Assembly (NCBI RefSeq): GCF_001417955.2
Contig: NZ_LKTM01000135.1
Coordinates: forward strand, 1 to 64,000
Reading direction: 5' to 3'
Source: Mycobacterium gordonae
GTDB lineage: Bacteria; Actinomycetota; Actinomycetes; Mycobacteriales; Mycobacteriaceae
Length of the DNA stretch: 64,000 nucleotides
A program made the translations under genes and the position numbers. Of the stretch, positions 1-9,763 are shown piece by piece. A model generated the notes under the pieces. That model saw nothing but the letters and a program-made list of their open reading frames with translations, made no database searches and had not been told where the DNA came from. Within the stretch, counting starts at the first letter, position 1; every line of letters starts with the position of its first letter.

Positions 1-205
1 CCACGACGACGGACCTACGCCAAGCCGCGGCCCCGTCGTAGACGTCGACTCCACACGCCGCTCACCTAGAGATATCGATTCCCCTAGGCTCCACAAGTTT
101 CAAGTCGCGTCGAGCATTCAGCCCGCACTCAGGGCGTACTTCTTCGACTACTGGACGCCCTGAACGCGGTCTCGATCCCGTCAGCGCGGAATTGACAGCG
201 ACCGA

Positions 206-634
206 CTACGGCCGCGGCTGAACGTCCACGCTGGGCGGGCGAGGTGAAGGCTCAGGCTTCGACGAGCGCCGCACCACGCTGAAGGCGACCGCGCCGCCGG
301 CAAGGACCACGACGGTCGCTGCACCCGCGATCAGCCACGGCTTCTTGCTGCGGCGCTGATTGCGGCGCGCCTCCTGCAGCAACTGGGGCAGGCTGGCAGC
401 CACTTCCTGAGCGGCCGCGAGTTCCTGGCCGATCGTCTCCTGGGCGGCCGCGATCTCCCGCGCCAACCGGCCTTCCCGGTAGCGGCGGCGAACTTCCGCC
501 GCGGTGGAGTGCGCCGATTGCACACCGAGGCCGACCACGCCGCGGGTGACGTCCACCGGTCCCACCGCCGAATAGGTCAGGCCCCGGGTCAGTCGCTCGC
601 GTGGTGTCAACGAGGCTTCCGCCTTCTGGCTCAT
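206..634 (-). CDS. cwsA: CwsA-like membrane protein (cell wall synthesis/division)
   Basis: This 142-residue protein has one predicted membrane segment at about residues 99-121. A charged, alanine-rich, probably coiled-coil cytoplasmic part precedes it and a short proline-rich tail follows. Size, topology and position just before ppiA match M. tuberculosis Rv0008c (CwsA), known to interact with CrgA and Wag31 in polar growth and division. The ATG start at 632-634 has an AAAGGCGG-type ribosome site upstream. It is divergent from ppiA. Family assignment is by context and topology; the role is inferred from the known homologue. Confidence 0.85.
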   Translation of the reverse strand: MSQKAEASLTPRERLTRGLTYSAVGPVDVTRGVVGLGVQSAHSTAAEVRRRYREGRLAREIAAAQETIGQELAAAQEVAASLPQLLQEARRNQRRSKKPWLIAGAATVVVLAGGAVAFSVVRRSSKPEPSPRPPSVDVQPRP

Positions 635-756
635 CTGCCGCCTTTCGATGTACTGCTCAAGTCCTACGCAGTCCTATCAGGTGGCGAGGCCCTAGAGCTA
701 GAGGGTGCCGCCGGGCGTGCCGCCGACGGCACCGGCTGCGGGACGGGCCACCGGTA

Positions 757-1305
757 GTGGCAGACTGTGATGCCGTGACTAACAGCCCCATTCAGACCGC
801 TACCGCCACGCTGCACACCAATCGCGGAGACATCAAGGTCGCCCTGTTCGGGAACCACGCGCCCAAGACCGTCGCCAACTTCGTCGGCCTGGCGCAGGGC
901 ACCAAGGAGTACTCGACCCAGAACGCTTCGGGTGGTCCGTCAGGCCCGTTCTATGACGGCGCGGTTTTCCACCGGGTGATCCGGGGCTTCATGATCCAGG
1001 GCGGCGACCCGACCGGCACCGGCCGCGGCGGCCCCGGCTACAAGTTCGCTGACGAGTTCCACCCCGAGCTGCAGTTCGACCGGCCGTACCTGCTCGCGAT
1101 GGCCAACGCCGGCCCGGGCACCAACGGCTCCCAGTTCTTCATCACCGTCGGCCCCACCCCGCACCTGAACCGGCGCCACACGATCTTCGGTGAGGTCATC
1201 GACCCCGACTCGCAGGGCGTCGTCGATGCGATCGCCACCACGCAGACCGACGGCAACGACCGTCCCACCAACCCGGTCGTCATCGAGTCGATCACCATTT
1301 CCTGA
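757..1305 (+). CDS. ppiA: Peptidyl-prolyl cis-trans isomerase, cyclophilin type
   Basis: Cytosolic cyclophilin that catalyses proline cis-trans isomerisation. It carries the family's active-site segments: [19 protein letters not shown] (catalytic Arg, Phe, Met, Gln), then [15 protein letters not shown], then the His in RRHTIFGEV. There is no signal peptide. A GTG at 757 gives 182 residues, the length of the M. tuberculosis protein; a second in-frame GTG at 775 (176 residues, starting Met-Thr-Asn-Ser) is an alternative. The frame is open further upstream but that part looks antisense to cwsA and is not coding. It converges on the PH-domain gene. Confidence 0.96.
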   Translation: MADCDAVTNSPIQTATATLHTNRGDIKVALFGNHAPKTVANFVGLAQGTKEYSTQNASGGPSGPFYDGAVFHRVIRGFMIQGGDPTGTGRGGPGYKFADEFHPELQFDRPYLLAMANAGPGTNGSQFFITVGPTPHLNRRHTIFGEVIDPDSQGVVDAIATTQTDGNDRPTNPVVIESITIS

Positions 1306-1318
1306 CCGGGGCCGCCCA

Positions 1319-1349
1319 CGGCGAGCGCGCCTGCGACGCGCGCTCGCCG
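1319..1349. terminator. Strong hairpin between convergent ppiA and the PH-domain gene
   Basis: A perfect 12-bp GC-rich stem (CGGCGAGCGCGC paired with GCGCGCTCGCCG) encloses a 7-nt loop. It sits 14 bp after the ppiA stop and 10 bp before the stop of the opposing gene. There is no U-tract, so this is a candidate bidirectional terminator of the U-less type often proposed in mycobacteria. Confidence 0.5.
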
Positions 1350-1358
1350 AACTGAACG

Positions 1359-1772
1359 TCAGCCCGCGTAACCCGCGTCGGTGAGCGCGTCCAGCACTTC
1401 CAGCGGGTCGGTGCCAAGGTCCCAGCGGGACAGGATCAGCAGCCCGCCGTCGACGGTCTCGAACTCGAGCAGGCGCACCCGGCGCCCGTGCCGGCGGAAC
1501 TCCGAGATGCGAATGATCTTGAGGACGTCTCGGCTGAACACCTGCGTGCGGAACCAGCCGCGCACCACCAGACCCTCGGGCGTGATTGCCAGCTTGGGCC
1601 GCGCGTGCCACGATGCCGCAGCAAACAGGAGCAGACCCGCAGCGGCAATCCCGGCGATTACCCGGCCCGGCGGGTCTGTGACCAGCGTCACAGTCGCGGT
1701 AGCCAGCAAGACGCCGCCGATCGCGCAACCAGCGATTCCCGCCGTCTGCGGCGCCCACTCAGTTTGCTGCAT
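1359..1772 (-). CDS. PH-domain (bPH_6-like) small membrane protein, Rv0010c homologue
   Basis: 137 residues. Two hydrophobic segments at about 16-34 and 40-56 precede a soluble beta-rich domain (KLAITPEGLVVRGWF to GGLLILSRWDLGTDP) typical of the short bacterial PH-domain membrane family in actinobacteria. Position between ppiA and crgA matches Rv0010c. The chosen ATG (1770-1772, protein starting Met-Gln-Gln-Thr) agrees with that homologue; the frame is open 8 codons further. Function is not established for the family. Confidence 0.85.
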   Translation of the reverse strand: MQQTEWAPQTAGIAGCAIGGVLLATATVTLVTDPPGRVIAGIAAAGLLLFAAASWHARPKLAITPEGLVVRGWFRTQVFSRDVLKIIRISEFRRHGRRVRLLEFETVDGGLLILSRWDLGTDPLEVLDALTDAGYAG

Positions 1773-1807
1773 ACCCGACTGAGCCCCCCTCACCACGGCA
1801 GATCCGG

Positions 1808-1816
1808 TTATCCACA
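1808..1816 (+). promoter_or_regulatory. DnaA-box-like nonamer
   Basis: TTATCCACA, the exact classical DnaA-box consensus, lies in the 168-bp gap between the PH-domain gene and crgA. One nonamer alone can occur by chance; see findings for the second group upstream of dnaB. Confidence 0.35.
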
Positions 1817-1940
1817 GACGCTATCAACAGTGGGGATGAATCACACGCGTGTGATTGGGTGACCGGAAGGTTGCTGGCGTGCCGACGGAATAATCACAAA
1901 ATGAATGCATTACGCCCGCGTCAATCCCTGTCCCTGCCGC

Positions 1941-2222
1941 TCAGTGCCAGCGCATCGTGAGCAACAACCCGGTGATCATGAAAGCGAAGGCGATCGCGTA
2001 GTTCCACGGACCCAGTTCCGCCATCCAGTGCAGCGCCGCGGGGGCCTGCGGACCGTAGGCGGCCAGCTGGAACACCATCAACCAGACCAGGCCGATCAGC
2101 ATCAGCCCGATGAACAAGGCGACGAACCACACGCTCGACGGCCCGACCTTGACTTTCACCGGAGTCCGGCTGACCGCGGAGACGGTGAAGTCGTTCTTCT
2201 TGCGGACCTTCGACTTGGGCAT
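1941..2222 (-). CDS. crgA: Cell division protein CrgA
   Basis: 93 residues, the same length as M. tuberculosis CrgA. It starts Met-Pro-Lys-Ser-Lys and has a basic N-terminus and two membrane segments at about 30-52 and 73-91. CrgA is a septal membrane protein that recruits FtsI and other division proteins and interacts with CwsA, encoded two genes away. The frame is open far upstream (to 2474), but that stretch is antisense to the DUF881 gene; the ATG at 2220-2222 is the family start. It is divergent from the DUF881 gene with about 98 bp between them. Confidence 0.96.
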   Translation of the reverse strand: MPKSKVRKKNDFTVSAVSRTPVKVKVGPSSVWFVALFIGLMLIGLVWLMVFQLAAYGPQAPAALHWMAELGPWNYAIAFAFMITGLLLTMRWH

Positions 2223-2320
2223 GTGTACCTCTGATACCTCAACAAAGTGCGGGACGGGTGCAACGATTACGGTTGCATGCAGGTAGAGCTCGGATACGAG
2301 ACTAGCCCACAGGAGACACC

Positions 2321-3064
2321 ATGATCGATCGGCGCCGTTCGCCGTGGCGCTTCGGTGTGCCTTTGGTCTGTCTGCTGGCCGGACTGCTGCTGGCCGCCAC
2401 CCACGGCGTCTCCGGCGGCGCGGAGATCCGCCGCAGCGATGCGCCCCGCCTGGTCGACCTGGTCCGCGAAACACGTACCTCGGTCAGCCACCTCGATGCC
2501 GAGCGGGAGGCCCTGACCAGGAAGATCGACGCCGCGCACGGCCGGTCCTCGGACGTCGCACTGAAGGCGATGCTGAAGCGGGCCGCGGAGCTGGCCGCCG
2601 ATGCGGACATGAACCCGGTGCACGGCCCCGGCCTCGTCGTCGTTCTCAACGATGCCCAGCGCGACGCCAACGGCCGGTTCCCGCGTGACGCCACACCTGA
2701 CGACCTGGTCGTGCACCAGCAGGACATCGACGGGGTGCTCAACGCGATGTGGAGTGCCGGCGCCGAGGCGATCCAGATGCAGGACCAGCGGATTATCGCC
2801 AGCTCGGTGGTCCGGTGCGTCGGCAATACACTGCTGCTGAACGGACGGACTTACAGCCCGCCGTATTCCATCACCGCGATCGGCAACGCCACGGCCATGC
2901 AGGCGGCCTTGGCCGCCGCTCCCCTGGTGGCGCTGTACAAGCAGTACGTGGTCCGCTTCGGCCTGGGCTACCGGGAGGACGTCAAGCCCGACGTCGCTGT
3001 GGTCGGTCACGCCGAACCGGTGCGCCTGCACTTCGCGCAGCCGATCGGCCCGATCGGCTACTGA
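2321..3064 (+). CDS. DUF881 family protein, Rv0012 homologue
   Basis: 247 residues. An N-terminal membrane anchor (about 11-28) is followed by a coiled-coil stretch (about 45-85) and the DUF881 domain with the typical [18 protein letters not shown] block and a [13 protein letters not shown] segment. DUF881 proteins are membrane-anchored and lie beside division genes across actinobacteria; their biochemical role is unknown. Start ATG 2321 is preceded by a GGAGA ribosome site. It is 35 bp from trpG and may be co-transcribed with it. Confidence 0.9.
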   Translation: MIDRRRSPWRFGVPLVCLLAGLLLAATHGVSGGAEIRRSDAPRLVDLVRETRTSVSHLDAEREALTRKIDAAHGRSSDVALKAMLKRAAELAADADMNPVHGPGLVVVLNDAQRDANGRFPRDATPDDLVVHQQDIDGVLNAMWSAGAEAIQMQDQRIIASSVVRCVGNTLLLNGRTYSPPYSITAIGNATAMQAALAAAPLVALYKQYVVRFGLGYREDVKPDVAVVGHAEPVRLHFAQPIGPIGY

Positions 3065-3099
3065 CCGCAGCCGTCCACAGCGGGCGGTAACCTGTCACG

Positions 3100-3786
3100 A
3101 TGCGGATCCTGGTCGTCGACAACTACGACAGCTTCGTGTTCAACCTGGTGCAGTACCTGGGCCAGCTGGGCGTCGAGGCCGAGGTGTGGCGCAACGACGA
3201 CGCCAGGCTCGCAGACGCCGACGCGGTGGCCGGCGAATTCGACGGCGTACTGCTCAGCCCCGGCCCCGGCACTCCGGAGCGTGCGGGCGCTTCGATCGCG
3301 CTGGTGCGCGCGTGCGCCGCAGCGAACACGCCGCTGCTCGGCGTCTGCCTGGGACACCAGGCCATCGGGGTCGCGTTCGGCGCCACCGTCGACCGCGCGC
3401 CGGAGTTGCTGCATGGCAAGACGAGCAGCGTGTTCCACGCCAATGTCGGTGTGCTGCAAGGCCTTCCGGACCCGTTCACGGCCACCCGGTACCACTCGCT
3501 GACCATCCTGCCCGAGTCGCTGCCGGCTGAGCTGGAGGCCATCGCCCACACCCAGAGCGGGGTGATCATGGCCGTGCAGCACACCTCGTTACCGATCCAC
3601 GGCGTTCAGTTCCATCCCGAGTCGATCCTCACCGAGGGCGGACACCGGATGCTGGCCAACTGGCTCAGCTACTGCGGCTGGGCACGCGACGACACCCTGG
3701 TGCGCCGGCTGGAGAACGAGGTGCTCGCCGCGATCCGGCCGCACATCCCGACCGATGCAGGCGCTACTGACCGAACTTCAGCGTGA
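3100..3786 (+). CDS. trpG: Anthranilate/para-aminobenzoate synthase glutamine amidotransferase subunit
   Basis: 228-residue class I glutamine amidotransferase that supplies ammonia to the chorismate-using partner for tryptophan or folate synthesis. It starts RILVVDNYDSFVFNL, typical of TrpG/PabA. The nucleophile Cys lies in GVCLGHQAIG, and the catalytic His and Glu in GVQFHPESILTEGG. No chorismate-binding subunit lies nearby, so the same protein may serve both pathways, as is known for amphibolic TrpG/PabA proteins. Its 3' end overlaps the 3' end of the convergent pknB by 23 bp. Confidence 0.95.
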   Translation: MRILVVDNYDSFVFNLVQYLGQLGVEAEVWRNDDARLADADAVAGEFDGVLLSPGPGTPERAGASIALVRACAAANTPLLGVCLGHQAIGVAFGATVDRAPELLHGKTSSVFHANVGVLQGLPDPFTATRYHSLTILPESLPAELEAIAHTQSGVIMAVQHTSLPIHGVQFHPESILTEGGHRMLANWLSYCGWARDDTLVRRLENEVLAAIRPHIPTDAGATDRTSA

Positions 3787-5644
3787 TGACGCCGTCCCGG
3801 TTCACACCGCTGCCGGCCGACGGGCTCTGATAGACCACCTTGTTGTGCAGGTTGCCGCCGGCGTCGACGTCGGGGCCCTTGTCCAGCACCCCGGTCCAGC
3901 CCAGCGCCCGAAGCCGCGGTTCGGCATCGGTCCAGAACATGCCCGACACATCCGGCATGATGAACTGGTTGCCCTTGGAGACCTGCAGTTCGATGACCGT
4001 GTCGATCGGTTGCGTCTCACCCTTGGCCGGGTTGGTGCCGATCACTTCGCCGGCCGGGCGCGGGCTGTCCACCTGGGTCTGGGTGATCTTGGTGAAGCCG
4101 TAGACGCTCAGGTTCTTCTGGGCGACGTCGACGGTCTGTCCCGTGACGTCGGGGATCTGCTTGGTCTCCGGACCTGAGCCCACGATGATCGTGATCACGT
4201 TGGTGATTGCCGAGGTCTGATTGGCCGGGGGGTTGGTCGCGACGACCTTGCCCTGCAACTCCGGGGTCGACGGCGAGTTGGCCTGCTTGAACTTGTTGAA
4301 ACCGGCCGCGGTGAGCTTCTTGACCGCCTCGGAGTAGGTCAGGGAGGAAACGTCGGGCACTTCGCGCTGCTCCGGCCCGGTGGAGACGTTGATGGTGATC
4401 TCGTCGCCGGCTCCCACCGAGGAGTTCGCGGCCGGATCGGTGCCGATGACGTGATCCGGCAGGATCTGGGAGTCGGGCTTCTGCTGGGTGCGGGTCTTGA
4501 AGCCCTTGTTCTGCAGCGCCACGATCGCATCGGCGGACGTCTGGCCCCGCACGTCGGGAACCTGGACGCTGCGGGTGTTCCCGCCGAACGTGTTGATCGC
4601 GATGGTCACGACGATCGTCAACACCGCCAGCACGGCGACCACGGCCACCCACCGGCCCACCGAACCGGCGCCGCGGTCGCGGTCGGAGTTGTCGAAGTTC
4701 TGCCGCGGCAGCGGGTCGGTGCGCGGACCGCCGTGGCCGACGCCCGAGGACGACATGAATGCCTTACGCTCCGCGCCGGTGAGCACCTTGGGCGCTTCGG
4801 GGGGTTCACCGTTGTGCACCCGCACCAGGTCGGCACGCATCTCCGCTGCGGTCTGGTACCGGTTCTCGGGGTTCTTGGCCAGCGCCTTGAGCACCACCGC
4901 GTCGAGGTCCGCGGAGATCCCTTCGTGGCGCTCCGACGGCGGAATCGGGTCTTCCCGCACATGCTGGTAGGCGACGGACACCGGCGAGTCGCCGGTGAAA
5001 GGTGGCTCCCCGGTGAGCATTTCGTAGAGAACGCAGCCCAGCGAGTAGACGTCGGAGCGGGCGTCGACGGAATCGCCGCGGGCCTGCTCGGGCGAGAGAT
5101 ACTGCGCGGTGCCGATCACCGCGGCGGTCTGGGTGACGCTGTTGCCGCCGTCGGCGATCGCGCGGGCGATGCCGAAGTCCATGACCTTCACCGCGTTGGT
5201 GGAGCTGATCATGATGTTGGCGGGCTTCACATCGCGGTGGATGATGCCGTTCTGGTGGCTGAAGTTCAGCGCCTGGCAGGCGTCGGCGATCACCTCGATG
5301 GCCCGCTTGGGTGTCATCGGGCCCTCGGTGTGCACGATGTCGCGCAGCGTGACGCCGTCGACGTACTCCATGACGATGTAGGGCAACGGGCCTGCGGGCG
5401 TCTCCGCCTCGCCGGTGTCGTACACCGCGACGATCGCCGGGTGGTTCAGCGCCGCGGCGTTCTGCGCCTCGCGCCGGAAGCGCAGATAGAAGCTGGGGTC
5501 GCGGGCCAAGTCAGCGCGCAGCACCTTGACCGCGACGTCGCGGTGTAGCCGCAAGTCACGGGCGAGGTGAACTTCGGACATGCCTCCGAAGCCGAGGATG
5601 TCGCCCAGTTCGTAGCGGTCGGACAGATGCCGAGGGGTGGTCAT
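3764..5644 (-). CDS. pknB: Ser/Thr protein kinase PknB with PASTA domains
   Basis: 626 residues. The cytosolic Hanks-type kinase domain (about 1-275) has the VAVK Lys40, HRDVKPAN Asp138, DFG Asp156 and activation-loop Thr171 and Thr173, the sites autophosphorylated in M. tuberculosis PknB. A juxtamembrane linker and a membrane helix (about 332-352) lead to four extracellular PASTA repeats, which bind muropeptides or lipid II. It controls peptidoglycan synthesis and polar growth; substrates include proteins encoded beside it. It is last of the leftward cluster and starts within the pknA stop (ATGA, 5641-5644). Confidence 0.98.
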   Translation of the reverse strand: MTTPRHLSDRYELGDILGFGGMSEVHLARDLRLHRDVAVKVLRADLARDPSFYLRFRREAQNAAALNHPAIVAVYDTGEAETPAGPLPYIVMEYVDGVTLRDIVHTEGPMTPKRAIEVIADACQALNFSHQNGIIHRDVKPANIMISSTNAVKVMDFGIARAIADGGNSVTQTAAVIGTAQYLSPEQARGDSVDARSDVYSLGCVLYEMLTGEPPFTGDSPVSVAYQHVREDPIPPSERHEGISADLDAVVLKALAKNPENRYQTAAEMRADLVRVHNGEPPEAPKVLTGAERKAFMSSSGVGHGGPRTDPLPRQNFDNSDRDRGAGSVGRWVAVVAVLAVLTIVVTIAINTFGGNTRSVQVPDVRGQTSADAIVALQNKGFKTRTQQKPDSQILPDHVIGTDPAANSSVGAGDEITINVSTGPEQREVPDVSSLTYSEAVKKLTAAGFNKFKQANSPSTPELQGKVVATNPPANQTSAITNVITIIVGSGPETKQIPDVTGQTVDVAQKNLSVYGFTKITQTQVDSPRPAGEVIGTNPAKGETQPIDTVIELQVSKGNQFIMPDVSGMFWTDAEPRLRALGWTGVLDKGPDVDAGGNLHNKVVYQSPSAGSGVNRDGVITLKFGQ

Positions 5645-6879
5645 CGAGGTGTCTCATATCGGGCCAGCGACGCGTGCAGTACAGAATTACCCGTTAATGG
5701 ACTTTCCGTCCAGTTGAAACCGGAGTTCGGTGCCGGCCCGATCTCTGCACTGCCGGTGTTGGTCACCGTCGGCGGCGGAGACGGTTGATTGTCCCCCTTG
5801 GAGTTGATGACGATCAGCACCGCGATGATGATCGCCAGCGCTCCGAGCACACCCGCTGCCCACAGCAGCGCGCGCTGACCCGACGAGAACGTGCGCCGCG
5901 CCGGGGGCCGGTGCCCACCGGCCGCGCGGCGTGGCGCCGTGGTGCGGGTGGCGGGTGCGGGCGCGATCCGGGCGGGGGTGGCCGACGGGATAGCCGCGGG
6001 GGCTGCCCGCCCCGGCGGCGGTGACTGGCTGGGTCGCGGCGGGCGGCGCCCGGCCCGAACCGCGGCCACGGCGTCGGCGAACGGCCCCCCGCTGCGGTAG
6101 CGCTGGCTGGGATTCTTCACCAGCGTGATCTCGATCAGTTCCCGGACATTGGGCGGCAGGTCGGCGGGCAGCGGCGGCGGCGGCTCCTTGATGTGCTTCA
6201 TCGCCACGGTCAGCGCGCCGTCGCCGGTGAACGGCCGCTTGCCCGAAACCACCTCGTACCCAACAACTCCCAGCGCGTACACGTCGCTGGCGGGAGTGGC
6301 GTCGTGGCCGAGGGCCTGCTCGGGGGCGATGTACTGCGCGGTGCCCATCACCATGCCGGTCTGGGTCACCGGTGCCGCGTCGACGGCCTTGGCGATGCCG
6401 AAGTCGGTGATCTTCACCTGTCCGGTCGGGGTGATCAGGATGTTGCCCGGCTTGACGTCGCGGTGCACCAGGCCGGCGGCGTGTGCGATCTGCAGTGCGC
6501 GACCGGTCTGTTCGAGCATGTCCAGCGCGTGCCGCAACGACAGGCGGCCCGTGCGCTTGAGCACCGAGTTCAACGGCTCGCCGTTGACCAGCTCCATCAC
6601 CAGGTAGGCCGTGCGGCCCTCCCCGTCCATTGCACTTTCGCCATAGTCATGGACCTGCGCGATACCGGGATGGTTGAGCATCGCGGTGGTGCGTGCTTCA
6701 GCCCGGAACCGCTCGATGAACTCCGGGTCCTGCGAGAACTCCTGCTTGAGCACCTTGACCGCGACGCGCCGGCCCAGGCGGCTGTCCACCGCCTCCCACA
6801 CCTGGCCCATGCCACCGGTGGCGATGAGCCGCTGCAGCCGGTACCGGCCGGACAGCGTCACCCCAACTCTCGGACTCAT
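5641..6879 (-). CDS. pknA: Ser/Thr protein kinase PknA
   Basis: 412 residues. The kinase domain (about 1-275) has Lys42, HRDVKPGN Asp141, DFG Asp159 and activation-loop Thr172 and Thr174. A Pro/Ala/Arg-rich linker is followed by one membrane helix near 337-360 and a short outer tail without PASTA repeats. It is essential in mycobacteria and works with PknB on division and cell-wall proteins. The frame stays open 50 codons upstream, but the family start (Met-Ser-Pro-Arg-Val) is at 6877-6879, overlapping the pbpA stop by ATGA. Confidence 0.98.
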   Translation of the reverse strand: MSPRVGVTLSGRYRLQRLIATGGMGQVWEAVDSRLGRRVAVKVLKQEFSQDPEFIERFRAEARTTAMLNHPGIAQVHDYGESAMDGEGRTAYLVMELVNGEPLNSVLKRTGRLSLRHALDMLEQTGRALQIAHAAGLVHRDVKPGNILITPTGQVKITDFGIAKAVDAAPVTQTGMVMGTAQYIAPEQALGHDATPASDVYALGVVGYEVVSGKRPFTGDGALTVAMKHIKEPPPPLPADLPPNVRELIEITLVKNPSQRYRSGGPFADAVAAVRAGRRPPRPSQSPPPGRAAPAAIPSATPARIAPAPATRTTAPRRAAGGHRPPARRTFSSGQRALLWAAGVLGALAIIIAVLIVINSKGDNQPSPPPTVTNTGSAEIGPAPNSGFNWTESPLTGNSVLHASLARYETPR

Positions 6880-8354
6880 GGTCCCCCTTGCAAAGCAGCC
6901 TCGATCACTGCCCTCCCGATAGGCGCGGCGAGCGCTCCCCCGGTCGCGGACAAGCGATCGCCGCCGTTTTCCACCAGCACCGCCACGGCAATCTTCGGGG
7001 CCTGCGCAGGTGCGAAGGCGATGTACCACGCGTGCGGTGGAGTATGCCGCGGGTCGGTGCCATGCTCGGCGGTACCCGTCTTGGATGCGATCTGCACGCC
7101 GGGGATAGCCCCTTTCTGCTGTGCGACTTTCTCGGCGCCGACCATCAGCTCTGTTAGCTTAGCGGCGACCTGCGGCGACACCGCGCGGCGCTGCTGGTAC
7201 GGGGCCGTGGTGCTGATGTTGGCCAGATCCGGCCCCTTGAGGCTTTCTACCAGGTACGGCTGCATCAGGACGCCACCGTTGGCGATGGTCGCAGCCACCT
7301 CCGCATTCTCCAGCGGGGTCAGCGCGACGTCTTTCTGCCCGATGCTGGTCATCCCCAGCGCGGCGCCGTCCGGAATCGCCCCGACGGTGGATTCGGCTAC
7401 CTGCAGCGGAATCGGATCGGGCGCGCTGTCCAGGCCGAACGCGTGCGCCATGCTGCGCAGCGCGTCGGTTCCGGTGAGCAGGCCGAGCTGCACGAACGCG
7501 GTGTTACACGACTTGGCGAACGCCTCACTCAACGGCACCGTGTCGCCGGGACCGCACGGGGTGCCTCCGTAGTTCTCCAGGGTCGCCGTGCTGTTGGGCA
7601 GCGGAATCCTGGCCGCGGCGGTCAGCTGCTGCGTCTCGGTGGAGCCGGCCTGCAGCGCCGCCGCGGTGGTGATCACCTTGAACGTCGACCCCGGCGGATA
7701 CGTCTCGGAGATGGCCCGGTTGAGCAGTGGGTTGTCGGGGTTGTCGCGGAGACTCTGCCAGGCCTGGGCCTGGACGTCGGGGTTGTGCGACGCCAGCAGA
7801 TTGGGGTCGTACGACGGCGACGACACCAATGCCAGGATCTTGCCGGTGGACGGCTCCAAAGCGACGACGGCGCCCTTGCAGGGCGAGCCCGCGCACCCCT
7901 GCTGCATCGCGTCCCACCCGGCCTGCTGGATGCGCGGCCGGATCGTCGTGTCGATGTTGCCGCCGCGCGGGTCGCGGCCGGTGAAGAAGTCCGCCAGGCG
8001 CCGACCGAAGAGCCGCTCGTCGGAGCCGTTGAGCAGCGAATCCTCGGCCCGTTCCAGGCCTGCGCTGGAGTACCGCAACGAGTAGAAACCGGTGACCGGC
8101 GCGTATGCCGCTGGGTTGGGATACACCCGCAGAAAACGGAAACGGCTGTCGGTGGCCACCGAATACGCGAGCAGCTGACCGCCGGCGATGATCTGTCCGC
8201 GCTGGCGCGAGTACTCGTCGAGCAGCACCCGCTGGTTTCGCGGGTCGGCCCGCAGCCCGTCGGCCGTGAAGACCTGCGTCATCGTGGCATTGAGCAGCAG
8301 CAAAACGATCAACGCCATCACGGTCATCGAGATTCGGCGGAGGGAGGTGTTCAT
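6876..8354 (-). CDS. pbpA: Class B penicillin-binding protein PbpA (transpeptidase)
   Basis: 492 residues with an N-terminal membrane anchor (about 8-27), a dimerisation region and a transpeptidase domain. The catalytic motifs are S223TFK, S282CN and K426TG. It cross-links peptidoglycan stem peptides in the periplasm, probably paired with the SEDS protein encoded just before it. The same frame is open far upstream, inside rodA and pstP, but the start Met-Asn-Thr-Ser-Leu-Arg at 8352-8354 fits the family and forms an ATGA overlap with the rodA stop. Confidence 0.97.
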   Translation of the reverse strand: MNTSLRRISMTVMALIVLLLLNATMTQVFTADGLRADPRNQRVLLDEYSRQRGQIIAGGQLLAYSVATDSRFRFLRVYPNPAAYAPVTGFYSLRYSSAGLERAEDSLLNGSDERLFGRRLADFFTGRDPRGGNIDTTIRPRIQQAGWDAMQQGCAGSPCKGAVVALEPSTGKILALVSSPSYDPNLLASHNPDVQAQAWQSLRDNPDNPLLNRAISETYPPGSTFKVITTAAALQAGSTETQQLTAAARIPLPNSTATLENYGGTPCGPGDTVPLSEAFAKSCNTAFVQLGLLTGTDALRSMAHAFGLDSAPDPIPLQVAESTVGAIPDGAALGMTSIGQKDVALTPLENAEVAATIANGGVLMQPYLVESLKGPDLANISTTAPYQQRRAVSPQVAAKLTELMVGAEKVAQQKGAIPGVQIASKTGTAEHGTDPRHTPPHAWYIAFAPAQAPKIAVAVLVENGGDRLSATGGALAAPIGRAVIEAALQGGP

Positions 8355-9763
8355 ACGCGCTCGATCACCTCGGTACTGGCCGCCGCGATCGGCGCCTTCT
8401 TGCGCGGGCGGGTGCGCAGCGGACGGCGGGCGCCGTCGGAGATCCGGGCCAGGATGCCCAGCAGCACGTAGTTGGCCAGCAGCGAGGAACCGCCGTAGGA
8501 CATCCACGGCGTGGTCAACCCGGTCAGTGGTATCAGCTTGGTGACGCCGCCGACGACGATGAACAGCTGAATCGCCAGCGTCGAGGCCAGACCCGCGGCC
8601 AGGAGCTTGCCGAAGCTGTCGCGGGTGGCGATCGCCGTGCGCATGCCCCGGATGATGATGATCGTGTAGAGCATCAGGATGCTGGCCAGGCCGACCAGGC
8701 CCAGCTCTTCGCCGAACGCGGCGATGATGAAGTCCGTCGAGGCGGCGGGGACGGTGTCCGGCTGCCCGTTCCCCAGCCCGGTGCCGAAGATGCCGCCGGT
8801 GGCGAAGCTGAACAGGGCCTGCACCATCTGATAGCCGGTGCCGTCGGGGTCGGCGAACGGATCCAGCCACGTCTGCACGCGAACGCGCACGTGCGCGAAC
8901 AGGTGATACGCCACCAGGCTTCCGCCGGCGAACAGCACCAGGCCGAGCATCACCCAGCTGAACCGCTGCGTGGCCAGGTAGACCACCACGAGAAAGGACG
9001 CGTACAGCAGCAGCGAGGTGCCGAGGTCCTTTTCGAAGACCATCACGCCCACCGAGATCACCCAGGCAGCCAGCAGCGGAGCAAGGTCCCGCGGCCGCGG
9101 CAGGGTCAGCCCCAGCACGTGTTTGCCCGCGCTGGTGAACAGGTTGCGCTTGGCCACCAGCACCGCGGAGAAGAAGATCAGCAGCAGGATCTTGGAGAAC
9201 TCGGCGGGCTGAATCGAGAAGCCCGGCAACCGAATCCAGATTTTGGCACCGTTCTGCTCGGACAACGACGCCGGCAGCAGCGCGGGAATCACCAGAAAAA
9301 TCAGGCCGGCCAGGCCACAGATATAGCCGTAGCGCGCGAGTTGGCGGTGATCCTTGAGGAACGTCACCACCAGGGCAAACGCGGTGACTCCGACCAGCGT
9401 CCACAACATCTGCTGGTAGGCGCTGGGATGCCCGTGCCGGCCCACCTGCTTGTCCACCAGGTCCAGGCGGTGGATCATCACCAGGCCCAGCCCGTTGAGC
9501 AGCGCCACTACCGGCAGCAGCAGCGGATCGGTGAAAGGCGCGAAACGCCGGATCGCCAGGTGCGCGATGCCGAACAGGGTGAGAAAACCCAGCCCGTAGG
9601 TGGTGAGGTCCCAGTGCAGGCCCCGCTCCTGGTTGGCCTCGACGATGAAGAGCGCGGCGATGGTGATGACCGCCGCGAAACACAACAGCAGCAACTCGGC
9701 GTTGCGCCGCGTGGGCAACGGAGGTGTCACCGCAACCGGTGCGGGCAGTTCCGTTGTGGTCAT
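8351..9763 (-). CDS. rodA: SEDS-family peptidoglycan glycosyltransferase RodA/FtsW
   Basis: 470 residues, about ten membrane helices. It carries the SEDS signatures TWLDPFADPDGTGYQ and TDFIIAAFGEELGLVG, the second containing the conserved acidic residues. RodA polymerises lipid II into glycan strands in complex with a class B PBP, here most likely PbpA. The family start is Met-Thr-Thr-Thr-Glu-Leu at 9761-9763, forming an ATGA overlap with the pstP stop; the upstream open frame is a shadow of pstP. Confidence 0.97.
   Translation of the reverse strand: MTTTELPAPVAVTPPLPTRRNAELLLLCFAAVITIAALFIVEANQERGLHWDLTTYGLGFLTLFGIAHLAIRRFAPFTDPLLLPVVALLNGLGLVMIHRLDLVDKQVGRHGHPSAYQQMLWTLVGVTAFALVVTFLKDHRQLARYGYICGLAGLIFLVIPALLPASLSEQNGAKIWIRLPGFSIQPAEFSKILLLIFFSAVLVAKRNLFTSAGKHVLGLTLPRPRDLAPLLAAWVISVGVMVFEKDLGTSLLLYASFLVVVYLATQRFSWVMLGLVLFAGGSLVAYHLFAHVRVRVQTWLDPFADPDGTGYQMVQALFSFATGGIFGTGLGNGQPDTVPAASTDFIIAAFGEELGLVGLASILMLYTIIIIRGMRTAIATRDSFGKLLAAGLASTLAIQLFIVVGGVTKLIPLTGLTTPWMSYGGSSLLANYVLLGILARISDGARRPLRTRPRKKAPIAAASTEVIERV

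Noticed and set aside
1..205. Search for the ileT and alaT tRNAs that precede cwsA in M. tuberculosis
   Set aside because: No tRNA cloverleaf could be formed here; they must lie outside the window or be displaced.
4451..5548. 365-codon plus-strand open frame opposite pknB
   Set aside because: Antisense shadow of pknB; composition is His/Val/Arg/Gly-rich with no family signature, and pknB is certain.
6193..7572. 459-codon plus-strand frame opposite pknA and pbpA
   Set aside because: Antisense of two certain genes; no motif.
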